64,000 nucleotides of DNA, taken from contig NZ_LWDV01000009.1 of NCBI RefSeq assembly GCF_001693735.1, positions 431,753 to 495,752 of the forward strand, given 5' to 3'. Source of the DNA: Orenia metallireducens (GTDB lineage Bacteria; Bacillota; Halanaerobiia; Halobacteroidales; Halobacteroidaceae). The notes under the pieces were generated by a model. That model did no database searches. It worked only from the letters and a program-made list of their open reading frames with translations, and had not been told where the DNA came from. The position numbers and the translations under genes were made by a program. Below, in pieces: positions 1-7,989 of the stretch; the first letter of the stretch is position 1; every line of letters starts with the position of its first letter.

Positions 1-2
1 TT

Positions 3-374
3 AAAAGTGGTGTGATTGGACAGTTTTCTTACTTCCCCAGTGGTCAAGAGGCTCAACGCCCACTGTTAGGAACAAGAATCTTTGGTACTGAAGGGATGAT
101 CTATTTAGAAGAGAGAAAGTCTGGTATAGTAAATGTCTTTTACAATAATGGTAGTTCAGAACAGATTCCTTTCAAGCCTAAACGAGGTTTTTATAATGAA
201 TTATTAAACTTCTACAAAGACTTCACTCTCCAAGAGAGTATTTCTGTAGCTCCAGAGGTGGAGTTTGGAGACCTTAAAACTGTATTAGCGATCTTAAAGT
301 CTATAGAAGAGAAGAAGGTAGTTAAGGTTGATGAGGTTGCTAAAGTCCAAAAACCTTCTATAACATTATCATAA
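3..374 (+). CDS. C-terminal part of a Gfo/Idh/MocA-family oxidoreductase (cut by the window edge)
   Basis: The reading frame is open to the left edge, so only the last 124 codons are present and the start lies outside the window. The visible part reads like the C-terminal alpha/beta domain of NAD(P)-dependent Gfo/Idh/MocA dehydrogenases: a GTRIFGTEGMIYLE stretch, then a strand-rich segment and the FYNELLNFYKDF helix. The nucleotide-binding N-terminus, which would carry the GxGxxG motif and the EKP lysine, is not visible, so substrate cannot be proposed. A second, complete member of the family lies at 52.5 kb. Family assignment rests on sequence resemblance only. Confidence 0.6.
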   Translation, partial: KSGVIGQFSYFPSGQEAQRPLLGTRIFGTEGMIYLEERKSGIVNVFYNNGSSEQIPFKPKRGFYNELLNFYKDFTLQESISVAPEVEFGDLKTVLAILKSIEEKKVVKVDEVAKVQKPSITLS

Positions 375-457
375 ATTAAAGAATAGAGAAGTTGTTTTAA
401 TAGACCAATAAATTTAAGCTAGATAGTTATTGAAAATTTAATTTAAAATATGTTAAT

Positions 458-486
458 AAGCCACAGAATTTATTCTGTGGCTTTTA
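458..486 (+). terminator. Rho-independent terminator
   Basis: A 12-bp perfect stem (AAGCCACAGAAT / ATTCTGTGGCTT) with a 2-base loop is followed by TTTA. It ends the oxidoreductase transcript. The rest of 375-847 is A+T-rich; I see no ORF or RNA in it apart from the ribosome-binding site GAGGAGG just before 848. Confidence 0.85.
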
Positions 487-847
487 TAATACTATAATTG
501 CTGCTAATATTTGTTAAGAAGTGATTGATAATAATATTCCAAATAAATCATAATATATTTTAGTAAGTAGATTAGTTTTTAGAACAATATAACTAATATT
601 AGTTATACATAATAGAAAAATAATCTTTATAGATAATGGGATATTAGTATAATTATATTTGGGGCTTAACATAGTAAGTATCTACTAATCAGATTAAAAA
701 GTGATTACATAGTAGAAGATTTAAAGCAGATGCTTCTGTAACAAGGAGAATTATTTTTATTATAGAAGGTATATTATAAGTATTTTAAGTAAATTAGATT
801 CTTAGATATTTATTAGATGGATATAATATAGTTGAGGAGGCGATAAG

Positions 848-2197
848 ATGAAAATAGTAATAATTGGTGGAGTTGCTGCAGGAACCAGTGCAGCAGCTAG
901 AGCCAAAAGAATCAATCCTGAAGCTGAGATTGTAATCTTTGAAAGAGATAGTGATATCTCTTATTCTGGTTGTGGACTCCCTTATTATATATCTAATATA
1001 GTTGAAGAAAGAGATGGTGTTATTATCTATACGCCAGAGAGGTTTGAAGCGAAAAAAGGAGCAGAGGTTAAGTCACAACACTCTGTTGAAGATATATTGG
1101 TAGATAGTAAAGAGGTAATAGTTAGGGATATTTTAAGAGATGAGATTAACAGAGTAAAGTATGATAAGTTATTAATTGCTACTGGAGCAAGCCCTATTGT
1201 TCCTGAGATTAAAGGGATAGACTTAGATAATATCTTTCCATTAAGAAATGTCCATAATGCTGATAGAATCATTGATCATATCCAATTAAATCAGCCTAAA
1301 AAAGCGGTAGTTATTGGTGGTGGGTATATTGGTTTAGAGTTGACTGAGAGCCTATTAGAGCATGATATAGAGGTAAGTGTAGTAGAAAAAGCTCACCAAG
1401 TTTTAACTAATCTTGATGATGATATGGCAGAGATAGTTGTTGAGCATCTACAAGATAAAGGGGTAGAGGTAATTTTAGGAGATGGAGTTATAGAATTTCA
1501 AGGTGATAAGAGTGTAGAGCGAGTTATTACAGAATCAGGTCAAGAGTTGGACTGTGATTTTGTGATTCTAGCTATTGGTGTAAGACCAAATACAGACTTA
1601 GCAAAAAGGGCAGGGATTGAACTTGGTCAGACAGGAGCAATCAAGGTTAACTCCAAGATGGAGACCAATATTGCTGATATCTATGCAGCAGGAGATTGTG
1701 TCGAGAGTACCAATTTAATTACTGGTCAGCCGATTTGGGTACCATTAGGTTCTACTGCCAATAAGCATGGTAGGGTAGCAGGGAGTAATTTATGTGGAGT
1801 AGAGGATGAATTTAAAGGAATTTTAGCAACTTCAATTACTAAAGTATGTGACTTAGCTGTTGCTTGTACTGGGCTTACAGTTAGAGAGGCCAAAGAGAAA
1901 GGTTATGATGTGGTCAGCTCTGTAATTAAAGCAGGTAATCATGCTGGATATTACCCTGATTATACTAAAATTACTATTAAGTTAGTTGTAGAGAAAGATA
2001 GTGGTAGAGTCTTAGGAGGACAGATAATTGGTAAGGATGGTGTAGATAAGAGAATAGATGTCTTAGCTACAGCTATTCATAATGAAATGAAGGCAGCTGA
2101 ATTGATTGATATTGATCTATCCTATGCACCACCTTTTTCTGTACCTAAGGATGGGCTGATGATAGCAGGTTTAGTGACTGATAAGAAAAGAAATTAA
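848..2197 (+). CDS. CoA-disulfide reductase / NADH oxidase-type flavoprotein
   Basis: This 449-residue FAD- and NAD(P)H-dependent pyridine nucleotide-disulfide oxidoreductase carries an N-terminal FAD Rossmann motif (GGVAAGTSAAAR, residues 7-18). Its single redox cysteine is C42 in SGCGLPYY, the signature of CoA-disulfide reductases and Nox/Npr enzymes. A second Rossmann motif (VVIGGGYIGLE) lies near residue 155, and the FAD-binding IYAAGDCVE near 275. The C-terminal dimerisation domain ends with YAPPFS, whose tyrosine is conserved in CoA-disulfide reductases. There is no rhodanese extension. Likely roles are keeping CoA reduced or reducing O2 or peroxide in a low-glutathione anaerobe; sequence alone does not separate them. 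RBS GAGGAGG precedes the ATG. Confidence 0.85.
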   Translation: MKIVIIGGVAAGTSAAARAKRINPEAEIVIFERDSDISYSGCGLPYYISNIVEERDGVIIYTPERFEAKKGAEVKSQHSVEDILVDSKEVIVRDILRDEINRVKYDKLLIATGASPIVPEIKGIDLDNIFPLRNVHNADRIIDHIQLNQPKKAVVIGGGYIGLELTESLLEHDIEVSVVEKAHQVLTNLDDDMAEIVVEHLQDKGVEVILGDGVIEFQGDKSVERVITESGQELDCDFVILAIGVRPNTDLAKRAGIELGQTGAIKVNSKMETNIADIYAAGDCVESTNLITGQPIWVPLGSTANKHGRVAGSNLCGVEDEFKGILATSITKVCDLAVACTGLTVREAKEKGYDVVSSVIKAGNHAGYYPDYTKITIKLVVEKDSGRVLGGQIIGKDGVDKRIDVLATAIHNEMKAAELIDIDLSYAPPFSVPKDGLMIAGLVTDKKRN

Positions 2198-2229
2198 GAA
2201 GAAGTGGAGGGTTCTCCACTTCTTCTTTT
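2196..2229. terminator. Bidirectional terminator between convergent genes
   Basis: Stem AAGAAGTGGAG / CTCCACTTCTT with a GGTT loop, followed by CTTTTT on the + strand and a T-rich run on the - strand. It serves both the flavoprotein at 848-2197 and the CO dehydrogenase gene running toward it. Confidence 0.85.
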
Positions 2230-2233
2230 TCAT

Positions 2234-4372
2234 TTATAATCCTAACTCTTTTCGTTTCTTTTCAATATGGTCGACATAGATTTGGACTGTCTTTTCAGCA
2301 TCCATCTCTACTACTACTTTTCCTAATCCAAGTGTTTCTGTAGTTTCGGTAAGGGTCTTAACTACTACATCACTACCAGTAATTGATGGTACTGGAGCAA
2401 CATGTACCAACCAACCTAGTGCAACAGCAGTACAAGCATCGGCAACTGCTTTTTGTTCTAAGTATTCTGGTGCTCCAATTACTAATGGTAATTTATTAGT
2501 ATCTACTTCTAAGGTGTCAGCAATCTCCTTAGCAGTTTGAGTCATTTTACCGATATCTACACAAGCACCATAGCTTAATACTGGAGGGATTCCTAATTGT
2601 TTACAGACGGCTTTTAGTCCCTCACCACATTCTTCGGCAGCTTTAGGGTTAGTTAATCCTGTGTATTCCATAACAGCAGAAGTACAACCACCAGAAAGAA
2701 CTAAGATATCATTTTCTATTAATCCTTTGGTAATCTTGAAGATGTTACTTCCACCTTGACCATAACGAGCAGTTGTACATCCAACGATAGTAGCTATACC
2801 TTTAATATTACCATTAGCAATTTGGTCAATCAGTGGCTTGAAGTCTCCTCCAAGAGCTTCTTTAACTGATTCTGTGCTGAACCCAACGGTACAATCAGAA
2901 GTATGTGGGGGGATATAGGTTTCTCTATTAGAACCTTTACGTTCTTTAAAGGATTCAATAGCTTTATTCAAGGCTTTTTCTGCTTGTTCTTTCATCTTCT
3001 CAGGAACAAAGTCTAAGGTTTCGGTTCCTTGTAATTTAATAACAGGATGAGTACTTAGTAGCTTAGTACCAAACTTTTTAGCGAAAAGTGGCATAGTTGG
3101 TACAGTACAGTTATAATCGAACATAAACATATCGACTACTCCTGTAGCTAATAAGTATTCTTGGCTCAACCATTCACCTTCCTGTCCACCATATCCTTTC
3201 TGATTATGGGTACCTTCATAATTCATTAATTGTTGTCCTTCACAGACATGACCAAGAATCTGGATACCCTTTGCACCTGCATCTTTGGCTTTCTGTTGCC
3301 ATTCATCACTAGAGGCAAGGTCGATTGCAACATGGGCAAGTAATGGCATATGACCATTAGTAACAACATTAATCATATTTTCATCTAAAAGACCCATATT
3401 CTGTTTCTTTTCAGTTATTTCTTGAGTTCCCATCAGGATTTCTTGAAGGATATCTAATAAGAATAATCCTTGATATTCATTAGCAACTCCTAAACGGACA
3501 GATCTTAATAAGAATTCAATTGGGTCAGAGTTGAAGTTGGTCATACATTGGGTTTGAGAATAAGCAACCTCACTATATCCACCACCTGGGAATAATCCAA
3601 GCTTTCTCCATAATTCTTTACGCTTAGCAGGAGCAAAGGCTTCAACGGCTTTAGATTCAATATGATAAGGACTATGAATATCATCTATAACCCAGTTAGC
3701 AAAATCAACTGCTACTTCTTCAATGGACTTACTTGAGTCTAGACCTGCCATCTCAGCATATTTCTTTAATTTTTCAGGGTCACGAATCTTCAATCCGCTC
3801 TCAGGATGTTTACCAGCAGCTTTTAAGGTTCTAGCAGCTTGTTGAGCGTGGAAGATATTGGCTGATGTACCGATAGTAACATGGCGGTACATAAAGTTTC
3901 TAGCAACCATAGTATGAGCATCAACACCACAGGTTCCACGCGGAGCTTTTGGATGAATACGACAAGGACCATTAGCACATAGTTGACAGGATAGTCCTTC
4001 TACACAGAATTTACATTGGATAGGCTGTTGTTCACTAAAGCGGTCAAAGACATTGGTCATCTCTGCCTTATTAACGACCTGATACATTTCTCTCATAGCA
4101 GGATCGATGATGACATTCATTGGGTAGCCATCTTTACCTTGATCATCCTTTTGAATATGCTCTCTCTGCCATTTATGTAGCTCTTCCATAGAAGGTGACT
4201 TTTCAAAATCATTATAATCTATCTTAAGGTCGTTATGAATATCACCATGGAGTTCAGGATCGTTATAATCTTTATTGGATAATTGAGAACCGATTGTTTT
4301 ATCAGCTTGGGATTTTCCTTGCATTCTTTTAGCACTTCGTTCATAAGAGTTTTTTACATCTTTATCTGACAT
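2234..4372 (-). CDS. cooS: Anaerobic Ni-Fe carbon monoxide dehydrogenase, catalytic subunit
   Basis: This enzyme interconverts CO + H2O and CO2 + 2H+ + 2e- at a Ni-4Fe-4S C-cluster. All expected C-cluster ligands are visible: H341 (NGHMPLL), C377 (GHVCEG), C422 (DYNCTVP), C532 (GCTT), C563 (GGCTSAVME) and C604 (GACVDIGK). B-cluster cysteines are C129, C132, C137 and C148. The D-cluster pair is C120-x2-C123, and residue 128, where the common CX7C form has its second cysteine, is serine. At 712 residues it is longer than usual (about 630-670) because of a hydrophilic N-terminal extension of about 80 residues. No cooC, cooF, acsB or hydrogenase gene is adjacent, so it is a solitary CODH. It is transcribed divergently from the hemerythrin gene. 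RBS AAAGGAGG. Confidence 0.97.
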   Translation of the reverse strand: MSDKDVKNSYERSAKRMQGKSQADKTIGSQLSNKDYNDPELHGDIHNDLKIDYNDFEKSPSMEELHKWQREHIQKDDQGKDGYPMNVIIDPAMREMYQVVNKAEMTNVFDRFSEQQPIQCKFCVEGLSCQLCANGPCRIHPKAPRGTCGVDAHTMVARNFMYRHVTIGTSANIFHAQQAARTLKAAGKHPESGLKIRDPEKLKKYAEMAGLDSSKSIEEVAVDFANWVIDDIHSPYHIESKAVEAFAPAKRKELWRKLGLFPGGGYSEVAYSQTQCMTNFNSDPIEFLLRSVRLGVANEYQGLFLLDILQEILMGTQEITEKKQNMGLLDENMINVVTNGHMPLLAHVAIDLASSDEWQQKAKDAGAKGIQILGHVCEGQQLMNYEGTHNQKGYGGQEGEWLSQEYLLATGVVDMFMFDYNCTVPTMPLFAKKFGTKLLSTHPVIKLQGTETLDFVPEKMKEQAEKALNKAIESFKERKGSNRETYIPPHTSDCTVGFSTESVKEALGGDFKPLIDQIANGNIKGIATIVGCTTARYGQGGSNIFKITKGLIENDILVLSGGCTSAVMEYTGLTNPKAAEECGEGLKAVCKQLGIPPVLSYGACVDIGKMTQTAKEIADTLEVDTNKLPLVIGAPEYLEQKAVADACTAVALGWLVHVAPVPSITGSDVVVKTLTETTETLGLGKVVVEMDAEKTVQIYVDHIEKKRKELGL

Positions 4373-4399
4373 TAAACTACCTCCTTTTATTTTGTAAAT

Positions 4400-4413
4400 T
4401 TGATTGAAATCAC
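4400..4413. promoter_or_regulatory. FNR-type operator upstream of the hemerythrin gene
   Basis: TTGATTGAAATCAC is close to the known FNR consensus TTGAT-N4-ATCAA. Its centre (4406.5) lies about 30 bases before a TATAAT at 4437-4442. That puts it near -41.5 from the expected start of the + strand transcript, the class II activator position. The same sequence with the same spacing occurs at 46388-46401. It could also affect cooS on the other strand. Confidence 0.7.
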
Positions 4414-4436
4414 ATACTGATAGTATTGATTAAAGT

Positions 4437-4442
4437 TATAAT
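4437..4442 (+). promoter_or_regulatory. -10 box for the hemerythrin gene
   Basis: TATAAT with no good -35 hexamer at the proper distance, as expected for an activator-dependent promoter. The FNR-type box occupies the -41.5 region. Confidence 0.6.
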
Positions 4443-4513
4443 GAATATACAAAGAAAAAGTTATTTAAAAAATAATTAATGTTAATAGGTAATTATTGAA
4501 AGGGGGTATAGAA

Positions 4514-5272
4514 GTGAAAATTAATAAAATAGAATTGAAGGAATTATTAAAAAAATTGAATTCAGGCGAGGATGTTAGTGGAGTTAAAGAAGAAGCTAGG
4601 GCATTATTAGAAAGAATCAGTCCTAAGGAGCTATCTGAGACTGAACAGGAGCTGATTAATGAAGGTTTGCCAGAAACTGAATTACGCCATTTATGTGAAG
4701 CCCATATTGAAGTGATGGCAGAAGAACTAAAAGCATTAAAGGCAGAAGTGGAGGAAGGTCATCCCTTACAGGTTTTAATTGTTGAACATGATGAGATATT
4801 AAAGGTCTTAGATAGATTAGAGCAAGCAAATAAAGTAATCCAAGAGATGAATAGTTATGATTGTAACAATGATGTGTTTAAAGAGTTAAAGGAGGTATCT
4901 TATCTATTACTAGAGACTGAGAACCATCATAAGCGAGAGGAAGAAGCTTTATTTCCAGAGGTAGATTATACAGGAGTAACAGGACCAACGAGAATTATGA
5001 AGATGGAGCATGAAGATTTGTGGCCTAGAAAAGAGAAGATTGATTATTTAACTGAGCATATTGAAAAGATAGAATTTGATGATTTTAAAGAAGAGTTGAA
5101 AGATAATACGGAATATTTAATTTTAATATTAAGAGATCATATTTTTAAAGAGAATCATATTTTATATCCAACAGCTAAAGAGGTAATACCAGAAGGTAGA
5201 TGGGAAGAGATTAAAAAGAATAGTGATAAGATTGGATATTGTTCTTTTACACCTAAGGACAATAAGAAGTAA
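4514..5272 (+). CDS. DUF438 / hemerythrin HHE di-iron protein
   Basis: The N-terminal 75 residues match the DUF438 type (helical, with KELLKKLNSGEDVSGVKEEA and LSETEQELINEGLP). A hemerythrin HHE four-helix bundle follows from about residue 85. Its likely metal ligands lie in VEHDEIL, ENHHKREEEALFP, MEHEDLW, and RDHIFKENHILYP. Such proteins bind a di-iron centre and are tied to O2, NO or iron-sulfur repair responses; the ligand here is not known. The GTG at 4514 fits the GGGGG ribosome-binding site at 4502-4506 better than the TTG at 4496. An FNR-type box sits upstream, and flavodoxin follows on the same strand. Confidence 0.85.
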   Translation: MKINKIELKELLKKLNSGEDVSGVKEEARALLERISPKELSETEQELINEGLPETELRHLCEAHIEVMAEELKALKAEVEEGHPLQVLIVEHDEILKVLDRLEQANKVIQEMNSYDCNNDVFKELKEVSYLLLETENHHKREEEALFPEVDYTGVTGPTRIMKMEHEDLWPRKEKIDYLTEHIEKIEFDDFKEELKDNTEYLILILRDHIFKENHILYPTAKEVIPEGRWEEIKKNSDKIGYCSFTPKDNKK

Positions 5273-5354
5273 AAAGTAATGTTGTTAATCTTTTAACTAC
5301 TTACTAATCATTTCTCAGTACTCACTAATTACTGAAGTCAAGGAGGAGATACAT

Positions 5355-5780
5355 ATGGAAAAAGCAATTATTGTTTATGGTTCAACTATGGGAAATACTG
5401 AGGAATTGTCAGAGATATTAGAAGGAGTTTTAACAGAGAAGTATAATGTAAAACGAATTAATGTACTTAAGGCAGATGTAGATATGCTAAAAGATTTTGA
5501 CTTAATTCTGTTAGGTTCATCAACTTGGGGGTCAGGAGAGTTGCAAGAAGATTTTTATGATTTTTATGATAATTTAGATAATATTGATTTATCATCTAAA
5601 AATGGAGTAGCCTTTGGAACTGGTGATGAATCTTTTCCAGAATTTTGTGGAGCTGTAGATTTATTAGAAGATAAATTAGTAGATTTAGGAGTTAAAGTCT
5701 TAGCTAAAGGGTTTAAATGGGATGGTGATTTAAGTCCTGAAGTTAATGATGAAGTTAAGGATTGGGTTGCAAACTTTTAG
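5355..5780 (+). CDS. Flavodoxin
   Basis: A 141-residue short-chain flavodoxin, a soluble FMN electron carrier. The FMN phosphate loop is STMGNTEE at residues 10-17; the aromatic loop around SSTWGSGELQEDFYDF (near residue 56) and the FGTGDESFPEFCGA segment (near 88) bind the isoalloxazine ring. It is very acidic, as is typical. RBS AAGGAGGAG lies just upstream of ATATG. The position between the hemerythrin protein and an NADH-dependent flavoenzyme suggests electron delivery to stress or CO-linked enzymes, but partners cannot be read from sequence. Confidence 0.93.
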   Translation: MEKAIIVYGSTMGNTEELSEILEGVLTEKYNVKRINVLKADVDMLKDFDLILLGSSTWGSGELQEDFYDFYDNLDNIDLSSKNGVAFGTGDESFPEFCGAVDLLEDKLVDLGVKVLAKGFKWDGDLSPEVNDEVKDWVANF

Positions 5781-5954
5781 TAATAAGTGTTTTTGAATTA
5801 TAGGGTATAGTATAAAATTAAAATTAGTGATTTGAAAAATAAATAATTTATTCTTCAAATCGCCTTTAAGTTTATTATTTGTTTGATTATAAATTCAGTT
5901 AAGCTTAGATTAAATAATAATAAAATTTTACTTTGAGGTTATATAATTAAAAGC

Positions 5955-6187
5955 GGTTCAACAACGAACTTTGTGATTAATGCCTATTTTATATAAGTTG
6001 AACTAATAATTTTTATAAAAGATATAAATCAAAATCTTTTTTGACGCAGACTAAAATCTGACTAAGATCTGATTTAAAACCTTTTATTATTTCATTTCTT
6101 ATTTTTTAGTCCGCTTTTGTCTGCGTAAATCTGCGTCTAATAATTCTTTTGATTTTAAATTATTTTCACAAAAGTCGTGGAAGAACC
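5955..6187 (+). mobile_element. 233-bp MITE, copy 1
   Basis: This segment is identical, base for base, to the reverse complement of 61412-61644. Its ends form imperfect 21-bp terminal inverted repeats: GGTTCAACAACGAACTTTGTG at the left, and the right end read inward as GGTTCTTCCACGACTTTTGTG (16 of 21 match). The flanking 8-mers TTAAAAGC and AAAAAAGC match at 6 of 8 positions, consistent with an older 8-bp target duplication. There is no ORF inside. Internal inverted repeats (GACGCAGAC at 6043, GTCTGCGT at 6119) would fold into a hairpin. Ends starting GG.TC and an 8-bp duplication fit the ISL3 family. The rest of 5781-6279 holds no gene. Confidence 0.9.
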
Positions 6188-6279
6188 AAAAAAGCTATTT
6201 TTAAGGAATTTAATTATAATAAAAATAATAAAGTATAGAATAATAGATAGTTAGTGCTTAATGACTGGAGGGAATAACT

Positions 6280-7494
6280 GTGGAAAAGATAGTAATCGTA
6301 GGTAATGGTATATCAGCAATTAATGCAATTAAGGCAATTAGAGAAATTGATAAAAAAAGTTCTATTGAACTCTTTGGTGAAGAGAAGTTCTATCCTTATA
6401 ATAGAATTCGACTTTCAAAGGGGCTGTTAAGTAGCTTAGAAGAAGATAAGATATTGTTACAGAAGAAAAATTGGTATGATGAAAATAATATAGAACTTTA
6501 CATAGACAAAAAAGTTAAGAGTATTCTTCCAAATGATAATAAAATTGAATTAGAGGATGGTACTAAAATTGAGTATAGTAAATTATTATTAGCACAGGGT
6601 GCTTCTAATCTTGTTCCACCTATTAAAGGTATAGATAAAAAATCAGTATTTACTTTAAGAGGTTTAAAGGATGCTTGGAATATAAGGGATGCAACTAAGA
6701 GTAGTAGTAAAGTTTTAATTATTGGTGGAGGAATTCAAGGGTTAGAGATAGCTTGGATTTTATCAAAACAAGGGAAGGATGTAACTATTGCTGAAATTTC
6801 ATCTAATCTTATGCCTAGAGAATTAGATAAGAAAGCTGCTAAGATATTGGAAGAGGCAATGAAAGAAGCAGATATTGAGGTTTTATTAGATACTGAAGTA
6901 AAAGAAATTATTGGGGAAAATCAAGTAAAAGGGTTTTTGACTAAGAAAGGTAAAAAACAAGATTGTGATATGGTAATTTATTCTACAGGAATAAACCCCA
7001 ATTTAAATGTTCTAACAGATACAGGTATTGAAAGCAATAGAGGAGTTCTTGTTAATGATAAGATGGAAACTAATATTGCCAATATATATGCTAGTGGTGA
7101 TGTAGTAGAGTTTAATAATAGAATTTATGGTTTGTGGAATATGGCTATTGAGCAAGGAAAGACAGCAGGTTATAATATTGTAGGGAAAGAGGAGACTTAT
7201 CAACATCTTGTTCCTGTTATTACCTTACGAGCTTTTGGGATTTCTTTATTTTCTATGGGAATTATAGATGAAGATAAAGCTAGCAATATCATAATAGAAG
7301 AAAAACATGAGGATAAATCTTATACTAAAATTTTACTTAAAGATAAACAAGTAATAGGTGCTATTGTAATTGGTGATATTAGAAAATCTCCAACTTTAAA
7401 AAAAGCTATTGAAGAAAAAATCAAATTAAAGAATGTTAATTTTAATAGTGTATCAATTGAAGAAATAATCCAAATAATAAGAAGAAATAGATAG
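6280..7494 (+). CDS. NADH-dependent FAD oxidoreductase (NADH:rubredoxin reductase type)
   Basis: A 404-residue two-dinucleotide-binding flavoprotein. FAD motif VIVGNGISAINAI is at residues 5-17, NAD motif IIGGGIQGLEIAW near 147, and the second FAD motif IYASGDVVEF near 267. It lacks the SGCG redox cysteine of CoA reductases and instead resembles NADH:rubredoxin oxidoreductases and the small reductase half of nitrite reductases. The likely role is passing electrons from NADH to rubredoxin, flavodoxin or a flavodiiron protein for O2 or NO reduction. It starts with GTG after GGAGGG at 6267-6272. A MITE lies directly upstream. The exact electron acceptor is inferred. Confidence 0.8.
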   Translation: MEKIVIVGNGISAINAIKAIREIDKKSSIELFGEEKFYPYNRIRLSKGLLSSLEEDKILLQKKNWYDENNIELYIDKKVKSILPNDNKIELEDGTKIEYSKLLLAQGASNLVPPIKGIDKKSVFTLRGLKDAWNIRDATKSSSKVLIIGGGIQGLEIAWILSKQGKDVTIAEISSNLMPRELDKKAAKILEEAMKEADIEVLLDTEVKEIIGENQVKGFLTKKGKKQDCDMVIYSTGINPNLNVLTDTGIESNRGVLVNDKMETNIANIYASGDVVEFNNRIYGLWNMAIEQGKTAGYNIVGKEETYQHLVPVITLRAFGISLFSMGIIDEDKASNIIIEEKHEDKSYTKILLKDKQVIGAIVIGDIRKSPTLKKAIEEKIKLKNVNFNSVSIEEIIQIIRRNR

Positions 7495-7544
7495 TTAATT
7501 ATTATTTTCAATTTTTTGTATTAATAAATTCGGAGGTGAGGTTA

Positions 7545-7763
7545 ATGTCAGAAATAAGTTTTTGTGAAAATAATTTTGCTTATGGAACAGAAGAATTGGC
7601 AAATAAGCTTGAAAATGAATTAGATGGTGTCAGTGTAGAGGTAGAAGCTTGTTTAGGATATTGTGGTGATTGTGCTTTGGGACCTTTTGCTTTAGTAGAC
7701 GGTGAATTAATTCAAGCAGATAGTGTAGAAGAACTATATGAAATGATTAAGGAAGAATTATAA
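7545..7763 (+). CDS. DUF1450 (YuzB-like) small Cys protein
   Basis: A 72-residue acidic protein with a CxxxxxxxC-type N-terminus (ISFCENNFAYG) and a cysteine cluster, EACLGYCGDCALGPFALVDG. It fits the DUF1450/YuzB family, which has a thioredoxin-like 2Fe-2S ferredoxin look but no settled function. GGAGGTGA at 7532-7539 selects ATG 7545 over the upstream in-frame GTG, which lies inside the ribosome-binding site. It lies 50 bases after the NADH-dependent flavoenzyme, probably in one transcript, and may be part of the same redox chain. Confidence 0.75.
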   Translation: MSEISFCENNFAYGTEELANKLENELDGVSVEVEACLGYCGDCALGPFALVDGELIQADSVEELYEMIKEEL

Positions 7764-7789
7764 TACCTTAATTAGAGATGGTTATAGTT

Positions 7790-7826
7790 AAAAAATTAGC
7801 TATATTAATATAGCTAATTTTTTAAT
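7790..7826 (+). terminator. Rho-independent terminator
   Basis: Stem AAAAAATTAGCTATA / TATAGCTAATTTTTT with loop TTAA, 30 bases after the DUF1450 gene. Confidence 0.8.
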
Positions 7827-7989
7827 GTATATATTAATAGTAAAAGGATAAATACCACAAATAACCAAAAGGAGTTTATTTGATTATGGGGAATTATACA
7901 TAACATAAATATTTATGTTGGTTATAGTTTTAATTTAATACTAAATCTTTAATAAATATAAACTTAAATTAAAGAGAGTGAGGAATATT

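Noticed and set aside
6030-6140. Repeats of GACGCAGA / TCTGCGTC considered as a CRISPR-like or tandem array
   Set aside because: There are only inverted, unevenly spaced copies inside the MITE; no regular spacer pattern exists anywhere in the window.
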